A DNA stretch of 64,000 bases from Altererythrobacter sp. TH136 (lineage in GTDB: Bacteria; Pseudomonadota; Alphaproteobacteria; Sphingomonadales; Sphingomonadaceae): positions 806,001 to 870,000 of the forward strand of contig NZ_CP041409.1 in the NCBI RefSeq assembly GCF_007065885.1, given 5' to 3'. The position numbers were made by a program, and so were the translations under genes. Numbering within the stretch: the first letter of the stretch is position 1; each line of letters begins with the position of its first letter. This document shows positions 1-9,417 of the stretch, one piece after another. The notes beneath the pieces were generated by a model. The model searched no databases and was not told the origin of the DNA. It worked only from the letters and a program-made list of their open reading frames with translations.

Positions 1-1
1 C

Positions 2-109
2 AGCCGGGAACAGCCGCGCGCGAAAGTGCTGTCCAAGCCCTTCCATCTCAAGGATCTGGTGCTCGAGGTCGACCGGGTATTTCGGACCGAAGAAGCCGCC
101 CGCCTCTGA
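2..109 (+). CDS. Response regulator, C-terminal fragment (5' end outside window)
   Basis: An open frame enters from the window edge and stops at TGA 107-109. Its last 35 residues contain VLSKPFHLKDL, the conserved Lys-Pro-Phe of beta-5 and the following helix of a CheY-like receiver domain. No output domain follows, so the protein ends with a receiver domain, either as a single-domain regulator or as the tail of a hybrid kinase. The phosphorylated Asp and the N-terminus lie outside the window, so partner and function cannot be assigned. Confidence 0.6.
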   Translation, partial: SREQPRAKVLSKPFHLKDLVLEVDRVFRTEEAARL

Positions 110-178
110 CCCCCTTGCAGCGGCGCGCAGCCGCCGCTACATGGCCGCCTCGCCACGCAGTTGGCGGCACGATGGTGC

Positions 179-253
179 GGGCGTATAGCTCAGTGGTAGA
201 GCACTATGTTGACATCGTAGGGGTCGCAAGTTCAATCCTTGCTACGCCCACCA
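179..253 (+). tRNA. tRNA-Val (anticodon GAC)
   Basis: A complete cloverleaf is readable. Acceptor arm GGGCGTA (179-185) pairs with TACGCCC (243-249). The anticodon stem is CTATG/CGTAG around the loop TTGACAT, with anticodon GAC at 211-213. A T-arm with GTTCAATC follows, then discriminator A250 and an encoded CCA at 251-253. The 75-nt length is normal. It decodes GUC and GUU valine codons. It stands alone between the response-regulator tail and icd. Confidence 0.95.
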
Positions 254-379
254 TCGAACCTTCGAGAGGCGTCGCGAAAGCGGCGCCTTTCGCGTTTCCG
301 GGCTGCCCTTGCACCCTGCCGGTGCCCTGCTAAAGCCCGCGCAACCTCCCGATACAGCATGACCGACAGCAGGACCGAT

Positions 380-1606
380 ATGGCAAAGATCAAGGTAGTG
401 AACCCCGTCGTCGAGATGGACGGCGATGAGATGACCCGCATCATCTGGCAATGGATCCGCGAGCGGTTGATCCTGCCCTATCTCGATATCGACCTGAAGT
501 ACTACGACCTCTCGGTCGAGAAGCGCGACGAGACGAACGACCAGATAACGGTCGATTCCGCCGAAGCGACCAAGAAGTACGGCGTCGCCGTCAAATGCGC
601 GACGATCACGCCCGACGAGGCGCGAGTCGAAGAATTCAACCTCAAGTCGATGTGGAAAAGCCCCAACGGCACCATCCGCAACATCCTGGGCGGCACGATC
701 TTCCGCGAACCGATCGTCATCCAGAACGTCCCCCGACTGATCCCGGGGTGGACCGACCCTATCGTGGTCGGCCGCCATGCGTTCGGCGATCAGTACCGCG
801 CGACCGACTTCGTCGTGCCCGGACCCGGCAAGCTGCGCCTGGTATTCGAGGGTGACGATGGCGAAGTGATCGACCGCGAGGTGTTCAACTTCGCAGGCGG
901 CGGCGTCGCGATGGCGATGTACAACCTCGACGATTCGATCCGCGACTTCGCCCGCGCCAGCTTCAACTATGGCCTTAACCTCGGCTGGCCGGTGTACCTC
1001 AGCACCAAGAACACCATCTTGAAAGCGTATGACGGCCGCTTCAAGGACCTGTTCCAGGAAGTGTTCGACAGCGAAGGCTTCGCCGAGAAGTTCAAGGCTG
1101 CCGGCATCGTCTACGAACACCGCCTGATCGACGACATGGTCGCTAGCGCGCTCAAGTGGTCGGGCAAGTTCGTGTGGGCGTGCAAGAACTACGACGGCGA
1201 CGTGCAGTCGGACCAGGTGGCACAAGGCTTCGGCAGCCTCGGCCTGATGACCTCGGTTCTCCTGACCCCGGACGGCAAGACTGTGGAAGCCGAAGCCGCG
1301 CACGGCACAGTTACCCGCCACTACCGCCAGCACCAGCAGGGCAAGGCGACCAGCACCAACCCGATCGCCAGCATCTTCGCCTGGACCCGCGGCCTCTATT
1401 ATCGCGGCAAGTTCGACGGCACCCCCGAGGTGCAGAAGTTCGCCGAAACGCTGGAGCGGGTGTGCATCGACACCGTCGAAAGCGGCAAGATGACCAAGGA
1501 CCTGGCCCTCCTCATCGGTCCCGAACAGGCTTGGATGACCACGGAGCAGTTCTTCGAAGCGATCGTCGAGAACCTTGAAAAGGAAATGGCCGCCCAGGCG
1601 GGGTGA
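380..1606 (+). CDS. icd: NADP-dependent isocitrate dehydrogenase
   Basis: 408 aa. Catalyses oxidative decarboxylation of isocitrate to 2-oxoglutarate in the TCA cycle, making NADPH in the cytoplasm. The start [20 protein letters not shown] is the characteristic N-terminus of the dimeric, eukaryote-like class of IDH common in alphaproteobacteria. The segment with KSPNGTIRN is the substrate-binding loop, and [12 protein letters not shown] near residue 310 carries NADP-binding residues. I chose ATG 380 because the family starts here; the open frame continues upstream into the tRNA gene. Length fits the class (about 405). The gene is monocistronic and is followed by a strong hairpin at 1663-1693. 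Confidence 0.95.
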   Translation: MAKIKVVNPVVEMDGDEMTRIIWQWIRERLILPYLDIDLKYYDLSVEKRDETNDQITVDSAEATKKYGVAVKCATITPDEARVEEFNLKSMWKSPNGTIRNILGGTIFREPIVIQNVPRLIPGWTDPIVVGRHAFGDQYRATDFVVPGPGKLRLVFEGDDGEVIDREVFNFAGGGVAMAMYNLDDSIRDFARASFNYGLNLGWPVYLSTKNTILKAYDGRFKDLFQEVFDSEGFAEKFKAAGIVYEHRLIDDMVASALKWSGKFVWACKNYDGDVQSDQVAQGFGSLGLMTSVLLTPDGKTVEAEAAHGTVTRHYRQHQQGKATSTNPIASIFAWTRGLYYRGKFDGTPEVQKFAETLERVCIDTVESGKMTKDLALLIGPEQAWMTTEQFFEAIVENLEKEMAAQAG

Positions 1607-1662
1607 AACCATCGCGTCGCTCGGCCATTGATCGAGCGATGTGATCCCTGATGCGAACCTAG

Positions 1663-1697
1663 GGACCGGGTCGGCTGCAGCTGAGCCCGGTCCTTTC
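1663..1697 (+). terminator. Rho-independent terminator of icd
   Basis: An 8-bp perfect stem, GGACCGGG (1663-1670) with CCCGGTCC (1686-1693), with a short palindromic CAGCTG in the loop, is followed directly by TTT. It lies 57 nt after the icd stop and before the start of the next gene. Confidence 0.65.
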
Positions 1698-1754
1698 GCA
1701 TAAGCAGCCCGCTTTTTCGTGTTCGCACACGCGACGCCACCGATATGGAGTTCC

Positions 1755-3416
1755 ATGGCTGATACCGCCAACAGCAAGCCGCGCTCGATGCCCAGGCGCA
1801 AAGCCAGCGAAAAAGCAGGGAAACGCCGGCTGGAGGTGCGCAACGCCCGCGTGAAGGACATCCCTGGCATCGCAGCGCTGGTGCGGCGCGTATACGACGA
1901 GATGCCCGCCTATACCCACGGCGAGATCCGCGGCCAGATCAACAATTTCCGCGAGGGCTGCTTTGTCGCTCTGCTCGACGACACCATCGTCGGATACTGT
2001 GCGACGATGCAGGTTGCCGAAGCGCTGGCCTTTCAGGATCACGACTGGGACGAGATCACCGGCAATGGCTTTGGCAGCCGGCACGATCCGACCGGTGACT
2101 GGCTCTACGGCTACGAGATGTGCGTCGATCCCAAGGTGCGTGGCGTGCGCATCGGTCGGCGCCTGTATGAAGAGCGGCGCTCGCTGGCCGAAGAGCGCGA
2201 CCTGACCGGGATCATTTTTGCCGGCCGGATGCCGCACTACCGCCGCAACCGGCGCAAGGTCAGCGGGCCGCAGGACTACCTCGACCAGGTGGTCGCCGGA
2301 AAGCTGCACGATCCGGTACTGCGCTTCCAGCTCGCCAACGGGTTCGAGCCGGATCGTGTGCTGGAAGGTTATCTACCCGAAGACACCGCTTCGGCCGCGA
2401 ACGCAGTGCTGATGGTGTGGCGCAACCCGTACGTCGAGCGCGACCAACCGGCGAAGAAGCGACTGCCGCGCGGGGTGGAATCGGTCCGCGTCGCCACCTG
2501 CCAGTTGCAGGCGCGCGCAGTGAAGGATTACGACGAGTTCCTCTCAACCATTCGCTATTTCATCGACGTTGCAAGCGATTATGAGGCGGACTTCATCCTG
2601 TTTCCCGAACTCTTCACGCTGATGTTGTTGAGTTTCGAGGAGAAGGAACTGTCGCCGGTCGAGGCGATCGAGCGGCTGTCGGACTACACGCCGCGGTTGA
2701 AAGCGGACATTTCCGACATGGCGATGCGCTTCAACATCAACATCATCGCCGGCAGCCATCCAACGCGCATGGACGATGGCGACATCCACAACGTGTCGTA
2801 CGTGTGCCTTCGCGATGGTTCGATTCACGAGCAGGAAAAGATCCACCCGACGCCCAACGAGCGGTACTGGTGGAACATTCGCGGCGGTGAGAAGATCGAT
2901 GTGATCCAGACCGACTGCGGTCCGATCGGCGTGCAGATCTGCTATGACAGCGAGTTCCCCGAACTCAGCCGCCGACTGGCCGACGAAGGCGCGCGGATCA
3001 TCTTCGTGCCGTTCTGCACCGACAACCGGCAGGGTTACCTCAGGGTGCGCTATTGCGCGCAGGCGCGGGCAATCGAGAACCAGTGCTTCGTGGTGATGAG
3101 CGGCAACGTCGGCAACCTGCCGAACGTCGCCAACATGGACGTGCAGTATGCGCAGAGCTGTATCCTCACGCCCTGTGATTTTCCGTTCGCCCGCGATGGC
3201 ATCGCGGCCGAAGCGACCGAGAACGTGGAAACGTTGACGATCAGCGACATCAATCTCGCGGACCTGAATTGGGCGCGCGCGGAAGGCACCGTCCGCAACC
3301 TCGCTGATCGGCGTTTCGACCTCTACCGGATCGAATGGGACAAGACGGGCAAGCATCCCGGCAAGCCCCGCCCGCGCCGCGAACCGCTGGGGCACGGCGG
3401 ACCGGGCGGCGGATAG
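1755..3416 (+). CDS. GNAT acetyltransferase fused to a nitrilase-superfamily carbon-nitrogen hydrolase
   Basis: 553 aa. Residues about 28-230 look like a GNAT acyltransferase, with a VRGVRIGRRLYEER segment resembling the acetyl-CoA-binding R/Q-x-x-G-x-G/A loop. Residues about 245-530 form a carbon-nitrogen hydrolase with the whole nitrilase triad: Glu285 in FPELF, Lys362 in EKIHPTPNE and Cys396 in QICYDSEFPE. It should hydrolyse an amide or nitrile, and the fused domain may acetylate an amine of a related substrate. The substrate is not predictable from sequence. ATG 1755 was chosen over the upstream ATG 1719 because the first 12 residues look non-coding. It is monocistronic, between icd and the antiporter. 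Confidence 0.85.
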   Translation: MADTANSKPRSMPRRKASEKAGKRRLEVRNARVKDIPGIAALVRRVYDEMPAYTHGEIRGQINNFREGCFVALLDDTIVGYCATMQVAEALAFQDHDWDEITGNGFGSRHDPTGDWLYGYEMCVDPKVRGVRIGRRLYEERRSLAEERDLTGIIFAGRMPHYRRNRRKVSGPQDYLDQVVAGKLHDPVLRFQLANGFEPDRVLEGYLPEDTASAANAVLMVWRNPYVERDQPAKKRLPRGVESVRVATCQLQARAVKDYDEFLSTIRYFIDVASDYEADFILFPELFTLMLLSFEEKELSPVEAIERLSDYTPRLKADISDMAMRFNINIIAGSHPTRMDDGDIHNVSYVCLRDGSIHEQEKIHPTPNERYWWNIRGGEKIDVIQTDCGPIGVQICYDSEFPELSRRLADEGARIIFVPFCTDNRQGYLRVRYCAQARAIENQCFVVMSGNVGNLPNVANMDVQYAQSCILTPCDFPFARDGIAAEATENVETLTISDINLADLNWARAEGTVRNLADRRFDLYRIEWDKTGKHPGKPRPRREPLGHGGPGGG

Positions 3417-3723
3417 GATCGCGTCGCGGACCAAACCCACGGCCGCGTGTTAGGCGCTGTGTAATTCGTTTTCCTATTCATCGGCTTGGCCGCTACCCTT
3501 ATGCGGCATGTCGTCACCGTCTATCCTCGCGCGATCTTGTCCGCACTCAGGCCTGCGCGCGTCGTTATGATCGTGGCCCGTTATCAGTACCGCTCCCGTC
3601 AAGGTCACGCCCGTTGAACAATAAAGGCGATAAAACAGGCGTCTGGATGCCACAGTTACGCAGTTTTGCTCACGGTTCTGTGCGCGGCGCAAGCCTCCGC
3701 GCTCGCATGGGCAAGGCGCGCTG
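3417..3723. other. Intergenic region, 307 bp, no gene recognised
   Basis: Lies between the GNAT-nitrilase gene and the antiporter gene. No RNA gene, repeat or convincing ORF is visible; the open frames here have no family motif. An AT-richer patch around 3615-3640 (TTGAACAATAAAG) could hold the promoter for the antiporter, but no clear -35/-10 pair stands out. Confidence 0.5.
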
Positions 3724-5484
3724 ATGGCGGCCGAACTCGCAGCCAGCGACACGCTCTCGGACGCGCTGGTGATCCTGGGCGCCGCGGGGATCGTCATCCC
3801 CGTGTTCCATCGGTTCCGGATCACTCCGATCATCGGCTTCATCCTGATCGGCATCGCGGTCGGGCCGTTCGGCCTGGGGAGGTTCGTGCCGCAAGCGCCT
3901 TGGCTCTATCACTTCACCATCACCGATACCGAAGCGCTGGCGCCGTTCGCCGAATTCGGCATCGTCCTGCTGCTGTTTACGATCGGGCTGGAGCTGTCGT
4001 TCAATCGGCTCTGGTCGATGCGGCGGCTGGTGTTCGGTCTGGGCGCGCTGGAATTGCTGATCATCGGCTGCCTGATCGCCGCGGGTTTGTCGTTGACGGG
4101 CCTGAGCCTGGCCGGCGCGGCGGCGCTCGGCTTCGCCCTCGCGCTCAGTTCGACCGCGATCGTGCTGCCGATTTCCGGCACCACCACCCCGGTCGGGCGC
4201 GCCGCCCTGTCGATGCTGTTGTTCGAAGACATCGCGATCGTCCCCATCATCTTCACCCTGGGGGCGCTGGCTCCCTACGCGCAGGCTGACGGCCTCCAGG
4301 GCCTGGTCACGACCCTGTGGCAGGGAGCTCTGGCGGTGATCGGCTTGCTGGTGGTGGGGCGGCTTGCCCTACCACGGCTGTTTGGTCAGGCGGCGCGCAC
4401 CAAAAGCCCCGAGTTGTTCCTTGCGGCCAGCCTGCTGGTGGTGATCGGCGCCAGCCTGGCGACCGCGGCGGCGGGCCTGTCGCCGATCGTCGGTGCGCTG
4501 ATTGCCGGACTGCTGATCGCCGAGACCGAGTACCACGGCGAAGTCGAGGGGATCATCGAGCCGTTCAAGGGTCTGGCCCTGGGCGTGTTCCTGATCACGG
4601 TTGGCATGAGCGTGGACCTCCAGCGCATCTGGACGGAGTTCGGCTCGATCGCACTCGCGGTAGTCGCCGTGCTGTCGCTGAAGGCGGTCGTCACCGGGGT
4701 GCTGCTGCGATTGATGGGGGCGCGGCGGGGGACCGCTGCGGAAACGGGCCTGCTGATGTCCAGCCCCAGCGAAACGACGCTGATCGTCCTCGCCGCTGCC
4801 ACCGCCGCGCAATTGATCGATCCGGCCACGGCGCAGTTCTGGCAAATCGTCACCGCCATCGGCCTGACGGTCACCCCTTTGCTGGCCCGGCTCGGCTCAG
4901 TAGTGGCGCGGCGCGTAGAGCCGTTGCCGGCAATGGAAGACGCCTTGGGCGAAGGGCGGGCGATCATTGTCGGTGCCGGGCGGGTCGGTCGGCTGGTAGC
5001 GGACATGCTCACCGTGCACGGGATCCCTTATGTCACCATCGATAGTGATTCCGACCTTGTCCTGCGCGCCCGCCGCCGCAAGTACCGCGCCGTGTTCGGC
5101 GATGCGGGACGCGGCCAGACCCTGGAGCGTCTGGGCATCGATCACGCCCCAGCGATTATCCTGACTATGGACGAACCGGTGCTCGCCCAGCGCCTCACCG
5201 CCAAGTTGCGCCGTGCTCACCCCGACCTGCCGATCATCGCCCGTGCGCGCGACCTGGCGCATGCCTCCGCCCTGTACCGGGCGGGAGCGAGTCATGCGGT
5301 GCCCGAAACCCTCGAAAGCTCGCTTCAATTATCGGAGGCGGTGCTGGTGGACCTCGGCGTGCCGATGGGGCCGGTGATCGCCTCGATTCACGAAAAACGG
5401 GACGAGTTCCGCGCGCTTATTAGGGAACAGGGGGCGCTGGATTACACCCCCAAGCTGCGCACCAGCGTGACGGACGAGGGATAG
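3724..5484 (+). CDS. KefB/YbaL-type monovalent cation:proton antiporter (CPA2) with TrkA-N domain
   Basis: 586 aa. Residues 1-390 form about 12-13 hydrophobic helices of the Na+/H+ exchanger fold, with ITPIIGFILIGIAVGP at the N-terminus and GLELSFNRLWSMRR typical of CPA2 carriers. Residues about 410-530 are a Rossmann TrkA-N domain (IIVGAGRVGRLVADML) that binds nucleotides and gates the pore. It probably exports K+ in exchange for H+ at the inner membrane. Overall length fits KefB/KefC/YbaL (about 560-620). The C-terminal extension found in Kef ligand-gated members is short here, so it may be closer to YbaL. It stands alone; the 52-aa ORF follows 42 nt downstream. Confidence 0.88.
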   Translation: MAAELAASDTLSDALVILGAAGIVIPVFHRFRITPIIGFILIGIAVGPFGLGRFVPQAPWLYHFTITDTEALAPFAEFGIVLLLFTIGLELSFNRLWSMRRLVFGLGALELLIIGCLIAAGLSLTGLSLAGAAALGFALALSSTAIVLPISGTTTPVGRAALSMLLFEDIAIVPIIFTLGALAPYAQADGLQGLVTTLWQGALAVIGLLVVGRLALPRLFGQAARTKSPELFLAASLLVVIGASLATAAAGLSPIVGALIAGLLIAETEYHGEVEGIIEPFKGLALGVFLITVGMSVDLQRIWTEFGSIALAVVAVLSLKAVVTGVLLRLMGARRGTAAETGLLMSSPSETTLIVLAAATAAQLIDPATAQFWQIVTAIGLTVTPLLARLGSVVARRVEPLPAMEDALGEGRAIIVGAGRVGRLVADMLTVHGIPYVTIDSDSDLVLRARRRKYRAVFGDAGRGQTLERLGIDHAPAIILTMDEPVLAQRLTAKLRRAHPDLPIIARARDLAHASALYRAGASHAVPETLESSLQLSEAVLVDLGVPMGPVIASIHEKRDEFRALIREQGALDYTPKLRTSVTDEG

Positions 5485-5526
5485 ATCACGCGTCTCGCCC
5501 GTTGGTGAGGCGAAGGAGAAGTCCCG

Positions 5527-5685
5527 ATGACGACGACCAAATCGCCCGAGAAGAGCACACCCGCCGACCAGGCCGGCGAGGAACACGGATCGATCGACCA
5601 GCGCCAGCGGCACGAGCGCGACATGATCGACACTGCCCGGGGAAGCGAACCCGCAACCCGCGGGTCATCCGGCCGCCGCAACTGA
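5527..5685 (+). CDS. Small hydrophilic protein, 52 aa, unknown function
   Basis: ATG 5527 is preceded by a good ribosome-binding site (GAAGGAGAA about 6 nt upstream) and the frame stops at TGA 5683-5685, two bases before the alaS stop on the other strand. The product is charged and probably disordered, rich in Glu, Arg, Ser and Thr (starts MTTTKSPEKSTPADQAGEEH). It has no Cys, no membrane segment and no motif I recognise. The strong Shine-Dalgarno sequence is the main argument that it is real. Confidence 0.5.
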   Translation: MTTTKSPEKSTPADQAGEEHGSIDQRQRHERDMIDTARGSEPATRGSSGRRN

Positions 5686-5687
5686 GG

Positions 5688-8354
5688 TCAGGCCGGGGCG
5701 GTCTCGCTCTCCAGCGCAGCGCGCACGGCGGCGATCGCCTCGGCAGCCTTGCTAGCGTCCGGACCGCCGCCCTGGGCCATGTCCGGGCGGCCACCACCGC
5801 CTTGCCCGCCCAGCGCTGCGACCCCCGCGCGCACCAGCGCGACGGCATCGTAACGACCGACAAGATCTTCGGTCACCGCCGCCGCGATCGCCGCGCGTCC
5901 ATCGTTCACCGCCACTATCGCGGCGACCCCTGATCCCAGGCGCGACTTTGCTTCGTCGAGCAGTCCGCGCAGTGCCTTCGCCTCAAGACCATCGATTACC
6001 TGGCCGGAGAACGCCACCCCGCCGATATTTTCATCAGCCGGGCCAGCCCTGGCCGCGCCGCCGCTGAGCGCCAGAGCCTTGCGTGCTTCGGCCAATTCCT
6101 TCTCGAGCCGCTTTCGCTCATCGAGCAGCGCGGCAAGCCGAGCTGGCACATCTTCAGGAGTCGATCGGACGGCGGCGGCGGCATCCTTCAGCGCGTCCTC
6201 GCGTTGAACCAGCCACTGCCGCGCGGCTTCGCCCGTCAGAGCTTCGATGCGCCGCACTCCTGAACTGACAGCGCTTTCCGAAATGATCCGCAGCAAGCCG
6301 ATGTCGCCCGTCGCGCGGACGTGAGTCCCGCCGCACAACTCCACCGAGTAGTTGCGGCCCTCGTCCCCGGCCCGCCCCATGCTGAGCACGCGGACTTCGT
6401 CGCCGTACTTTTCGCCGAACAGCGCCATCGCCCCCGCCCCAATCGCCTCTTCGGGGCTCATGAGCCGCGTGGTGACCGTCTCGTTGGCGCGGATTTCGGT
6501 GTTCACCTCAGCCTCGATCGCGGCGATATCGTCCGCGCTCAGGGGCTTGGGATGAGAGAAGTCGAACCGCAGCCGGTCTTCTGCAACCAGCGATCCCTTC
6601 TGCGTCACGTGATCGCCCAGCCGGTGGCGCAAGGCCGCGTGAAGCAGATGGGTTGCCGAATGATTGGCCCGGACACGATCCCGGCGGTCGGCGTCCACCT
6701 GCAGGTGGATCGTGTCATTCACACGGAGAGAACCCGCTTCGATCGTGCCGTGATGAGCGTGCAACCGGCCAAGCGGCTTGGAGGTGTCGGTGACTACGAT
6801 GCGCAGACCTTCCGGCGTCGAGATCAGACCCGCGTCGCCAGCCTGTCCGCCGCTTTCGCCGTAAAACGGCGTCTGGTTGGTTAGCACAACCACCTCGTCG
6901 CCGGCGGACCCGCTGTCCACCGGTTGGCCATCACGGATCAACGCGACCACGCGGCCCTCACCCTCCGTCGACGCGTAGCCCGTGAATTCGGTGCTTCCCT
7001 CGCGCTCGGCGATGTCGAACCAAAGTTCGCTGTCGGCCGCGGAGCCGCTGCCCTTCCAGGCCGCGCGTGCCGCTGCTTTCTGGCGCGCCATGGCGGCATC
7101 GAAGCCGCCGCGGTCAACCGTGATCCCACGGCTGCGCAACGCATCCTCGGTCAGGTCGTACGGAAAACCGAACGTGTCGTAGAGCTTGAAAGCTGTCTCA
7201 CCGTCGAGGCTCGCCCCTTCCCCCATCTCGCCCGTCGCCTCGTCCAGCAGGCGCAGGCCGTTGGCCAGGGTGCGGCGGAACTGGGTCTCCTCGCGCTGTA
7301 GCGTTTCCTCGATCAGCGGTTGCGCGCGGCCGAGTTCCGGGAACGCCTGTCCCATCTCGGTCACGAGGGCGGGGACCAGTCGGTGCATCAGGGGCTCGCT
7401 GGCGCCCAGGAGATGCGCGTGACGCATGGCCCGGCGCATGATGCGCCGGAGCACATATCCGCGACCCTCGTTGGACGGCAGCACCCCGTCGGCCAGCAGG
7501 AAACTGGTGGAGCGCAGGTGATCGGCGATGACCCGGTGGCTCACCTCCGCCTCGTCACTCGGGGCGCCCAGCGTGAGCGCCTTGGACGCCGCGATCAGTT
7601 CCTGGAAGGTATCGGTGTCATAGTTGTCGTGCACGCCCTGCAGCACGGCCGCGAGGCGCTCCAGCCCCATTCCGGTGTCGATGCTGGGCTTTGGGAGATC
7701 GGCAACGATCTCGTCCGCTACCTGCTCGTACTGCATGAACACGAGGTTCCAGATCTCGACGAAGCGGTCGCCGTCCTCGTCGGGGCTCCCAGGGGGGCCA
7801 CCGAAGATATGCTCGCCGTGATCGTAGAACACTTCCGAACATGGACCGCACGGCCCGTCCGAGCCCATCGACCAGAAATTGTCCTTGGTCGGGATGCGGA
7901 TGATCCGCTCTTCCGGCAAACCGCTGATCTTCCGCCACAGGTCGAACGCCTCGTCGTCGGTGTGATAGACGGTGGCGGTCAGGCGGGCGGGATCGATGCC
8001 CCATTCCTTCGTCAGCAAGGTCCAGGCATGCAGGATGGCCTGGTCCTTGAAGTAGTCTCCGAAACTGAAGTTGCCGAGCATCTCGAAGAACGTGTGGTGC
8101 CGCGCGGTATAGCCGACATTGTCGAGATCGTTGTGCTTGCCGCCCGCGCGAACACACTTCTGGCTGCTGGTCGCGGTGGCCGCCGGCGGGGTCTCAAGGC
8201 CGGTGAACGCGTTCTTGAACGGGACCATTCCCGCATTGACGAACATCAGCGTCGGATCGTTGTACGGCACCAGCGGCGCGCTGGGCACGACGCGGTGCCC
8301 CTCGCGAGCGAAGTAATCGAGGAAGCTGCGGCGGATCTCGTTGGTCGAGGTCAT
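5688..8354 (-). CDS. alaS: Alanine--tRNA ligase
   Basis: 888 aa, the normal bacterial length. Charges tRNA-Ala in the cytoplasm. The N-terminal class II catalytic core starts [15 protein letters not shown] and contains [11 protein letters not shown] and the [11 protein letters not shown] loop. The editing domain carries [12 protein letters not shown] and, further on, CGGTHV, which supply the zinc ligands of the deacylation site. The C-terminal end has the [12 protein letters not shown] motif of the C-Ala domain. I chose ATG 8354 because the family begins MTSTNEIR; the longer frame adds 13 residues with no similarity to the family start. It converges tightly on the 52-aa ORF. Confidence 0.97.
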   Translation of the reverse strand: MTSTNEIRRSFLDYFAREGHRVVPSAPLVPYNDPTLMFVNAGMVPFKNAFTGLETPPAATATSSQKCVRAGGKHNDLDNVGYTARHHTFFEMLGNFSFGDYFKDQAILHAWTLLTKEWGIDPARLTATVYHTDDEAFDLWRKISGLPEERIIRIPTKDNFWSMGSDGPCGPCSEVFYDHGEHIFGGPPGSPDEDGDRFVEIWNLVFMQYEQVADEIVADLPKPSIDTGMGLERLAAVLQGVHDNYDTDTFQELIAASKALTLGAPSDEAEVSHRVIADHLRSTSFLLADGVLPSNEGRGYVLRRIMRRAMRHAHLLGASEPLMHRLVPALVTEMGQAFPELGRAQPLIEETLQREETQFRRTLANGLRLLDEATGEMGEGASLDGETAFKLYDTFGFPYDLTEDALRSRGITVDRGGFDAAMARQKAAARAAWKGSGSAADSELWFDIAEREGSTEFTGYASTEGEGRVVALIRDGQPVDSGSAGDEVVVLTNQTPFYGESGGQAGDAGLISTPEGLRIVVTDTSKPLGRLHAHHGTIEAGSLRVNDTIHLQVDADRRDRVRANHSATHLLHAALRHRLGDHVTQKGSLVAEDRLRFDFSHPKPLSADDIAAIEAEVNTEIRANETVTTRLMSPEEAIGAGAMALFGEKYGDEVRVLSMGRAGDEGRNYSVELCGGTHVRATGDIGLLRIISESAVSSGVRRIEALTGEAARQWLVQREDALKDAAAAVRSTPEDVPARLAALLDERKRLEKELAEARKALALSGGAARAGPADENIGGVAFSGQVIDGLEAKALRGLLDEAKSRLGSGVAAIVAVNDGRAAIAAAVTEDLVGRYDAVALVRAGVAALGGQGGGGRPDMAQGGGPDASKAAEAIAAVRAALESETAPA

Positions 8355-8432
8355 AATGCCAGCGCAGTTAAATGGTGCAACGCGGCGCGACAAGCAGATT
8401 GCGCGAACGGCCCACGAGCGATGCTGCCGCCG

Positions 8433-9254
8433 TCAGGCACCGACACGCGCGGTCACGATCCAGGCCGCGCCGGGAAGCGCCACCAGATCGCCCTGAGCAT
8501 TTCCGGCGAGATAGTTGCGCAATCGGGACACGAATTCCGCTCGCGCCGTGTCGCCAAGCTGCGCCGCGCCTCGCGCCGCAGGCCCGATGGCCGTGAAAAA
8601 GGATACCGCATCGTCGACCGCGTGTTCGCCCATCCCGGCGACATAGGCGAATTCGACCGCTTCGAAGGCGATATCCTGCCACCCCGCCCCTCCCAAGATC
8701 GCCACAACCCGAGCGCGATCGGCAAAGGCGAAGGGCCCGGGCTCATCCGCCGCCGGCGGGGGGGCCGGGTCGGGCAGGAGCGCGGCCAGGCGTTCGGCCC
8801 AGGGGTTGAGCGCGCGGTCCCGGAAACAGGAGAAAACAAGCCGTGCTGCGGGTGCGGCAGCCTTGGCGAGGTTGGTGAACGCCGATACGGGATCGCTGAA
8901 AAACATGACTCCGTGGCGGGATACCACAAGGTCTGGGGAAAAATGCGAGCCGCGCCAGTTGGCGGCGTCCGCCACCAGAAAAGTCGCATTGCCTAGGTTG
9001 GCGGCCCGGGTGCGCGCCACTTCGACAAGATCTTCGCTGATGTCGAGGCCGATCACCTCAGCGTCGGGGCGACCTCGAGCCAGCGCCAACGACAGTTCAC
9101 CGGCGCCGCACCCGACATCGACCGCGCGCATGATGGGGTGAGCGCAGGCGCTGGCAAGCAGCCGGTCCGTCAGTCCGGCGAAGCTGCGGTCAGTGCGGCG
9201 CCATTCCTCCGCCCACTTGCGTCCGACCCGCCCTTCCCACTCGCTGCGATCCAT
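8433..9254 (-). CDS. Class I SAM-dependent methyltransferase
   Basis: 273 aa. Motif I is VDVGCGAGELSLALA (residues about 50-65), followed by an acidic motif II (VIGLDIS) and a post-I region, which together define a Rossmann methyltransferase of the Methyltransf_25/UbiE-like type. The methyl acceptor cannot be deduced. Start at MDRSEWEGR (9254) is preferred over GTG/ATG options 27 bases upstream because the helix that normally precedes motif I begins there. It lies 78 nt upstream of alaS on the same strand, so the two may share a transcript. Confidence 0.8.
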   Translation of the reverse strand: MDRSEWEGRVGRKWAEEWRRTDRSFAGLTDRLLASACAHPIMRAVDVGCGAGELSLALARGRPDAEVIGLDISEDLVEVARTRAANLGNATFLVADAANWRGSHFSPDLVVSRHGVMFFSDPVSAFTNLAKAAAPAARLVFSCFRDRALNPWAERLAALLPDPAPPPAADEPGPFAFADRARVVAILGGAGWQDIAFEAVEFAYVAGMGEHAVDDAVSFFTAIGPAARGAAQLGDTARAEFVSRLRNYLAGNAQGDLVALPGAAWIVTARVGA

Positions 9255-9341
9255 CGACACCCTCCCGTTTCGTCGAACCACGGTTCACCGCAACGCGACG
9301 CAAATGCAACAGCGGTTTGCGTCATAGGCTTAGACGGGAAG

Positions 9342-9375
9342 AGCCGGCACGGGTCCCACAGACACCGCGCCGGCT
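9342..9375 (-). terminator. Candidate terminator after recA (may act in both directions)
   Basis: AGCCGGC (9342-9348) pairs perfectly with GCCGGCT (9369-9375), with a partly paired interior. On the minus strand the hairpin is followed by CTCTTCCC, a weak U-tract; on the plus strand it is followed by TTT. A second hairpin (GCAGGCG 9386-9392 / CGCCTGC 9402-9408) sits just after the recA stop. Either could end the recA transcript. Confidence 0.45.
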
Positions 9376-9417
9376 TTCCGGGTGGGCAGGCGTGAAAGGC
9401 TCGCCTGCTATGAGGTA

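Noticed and set aside
242-1870. 542-codon open frame on the minus strand over icd
   Set aside because: It lies antisense to a fully conserved enzyme, has no motif, and is explained by the high GC content that leaves antisense frames open.
7320-8996. 558-codon plus-strand open frame over alaS and the methyltransferase
   Set aside because: Antisense to two genes with clear family motifs; its product shows no recognisable domain.
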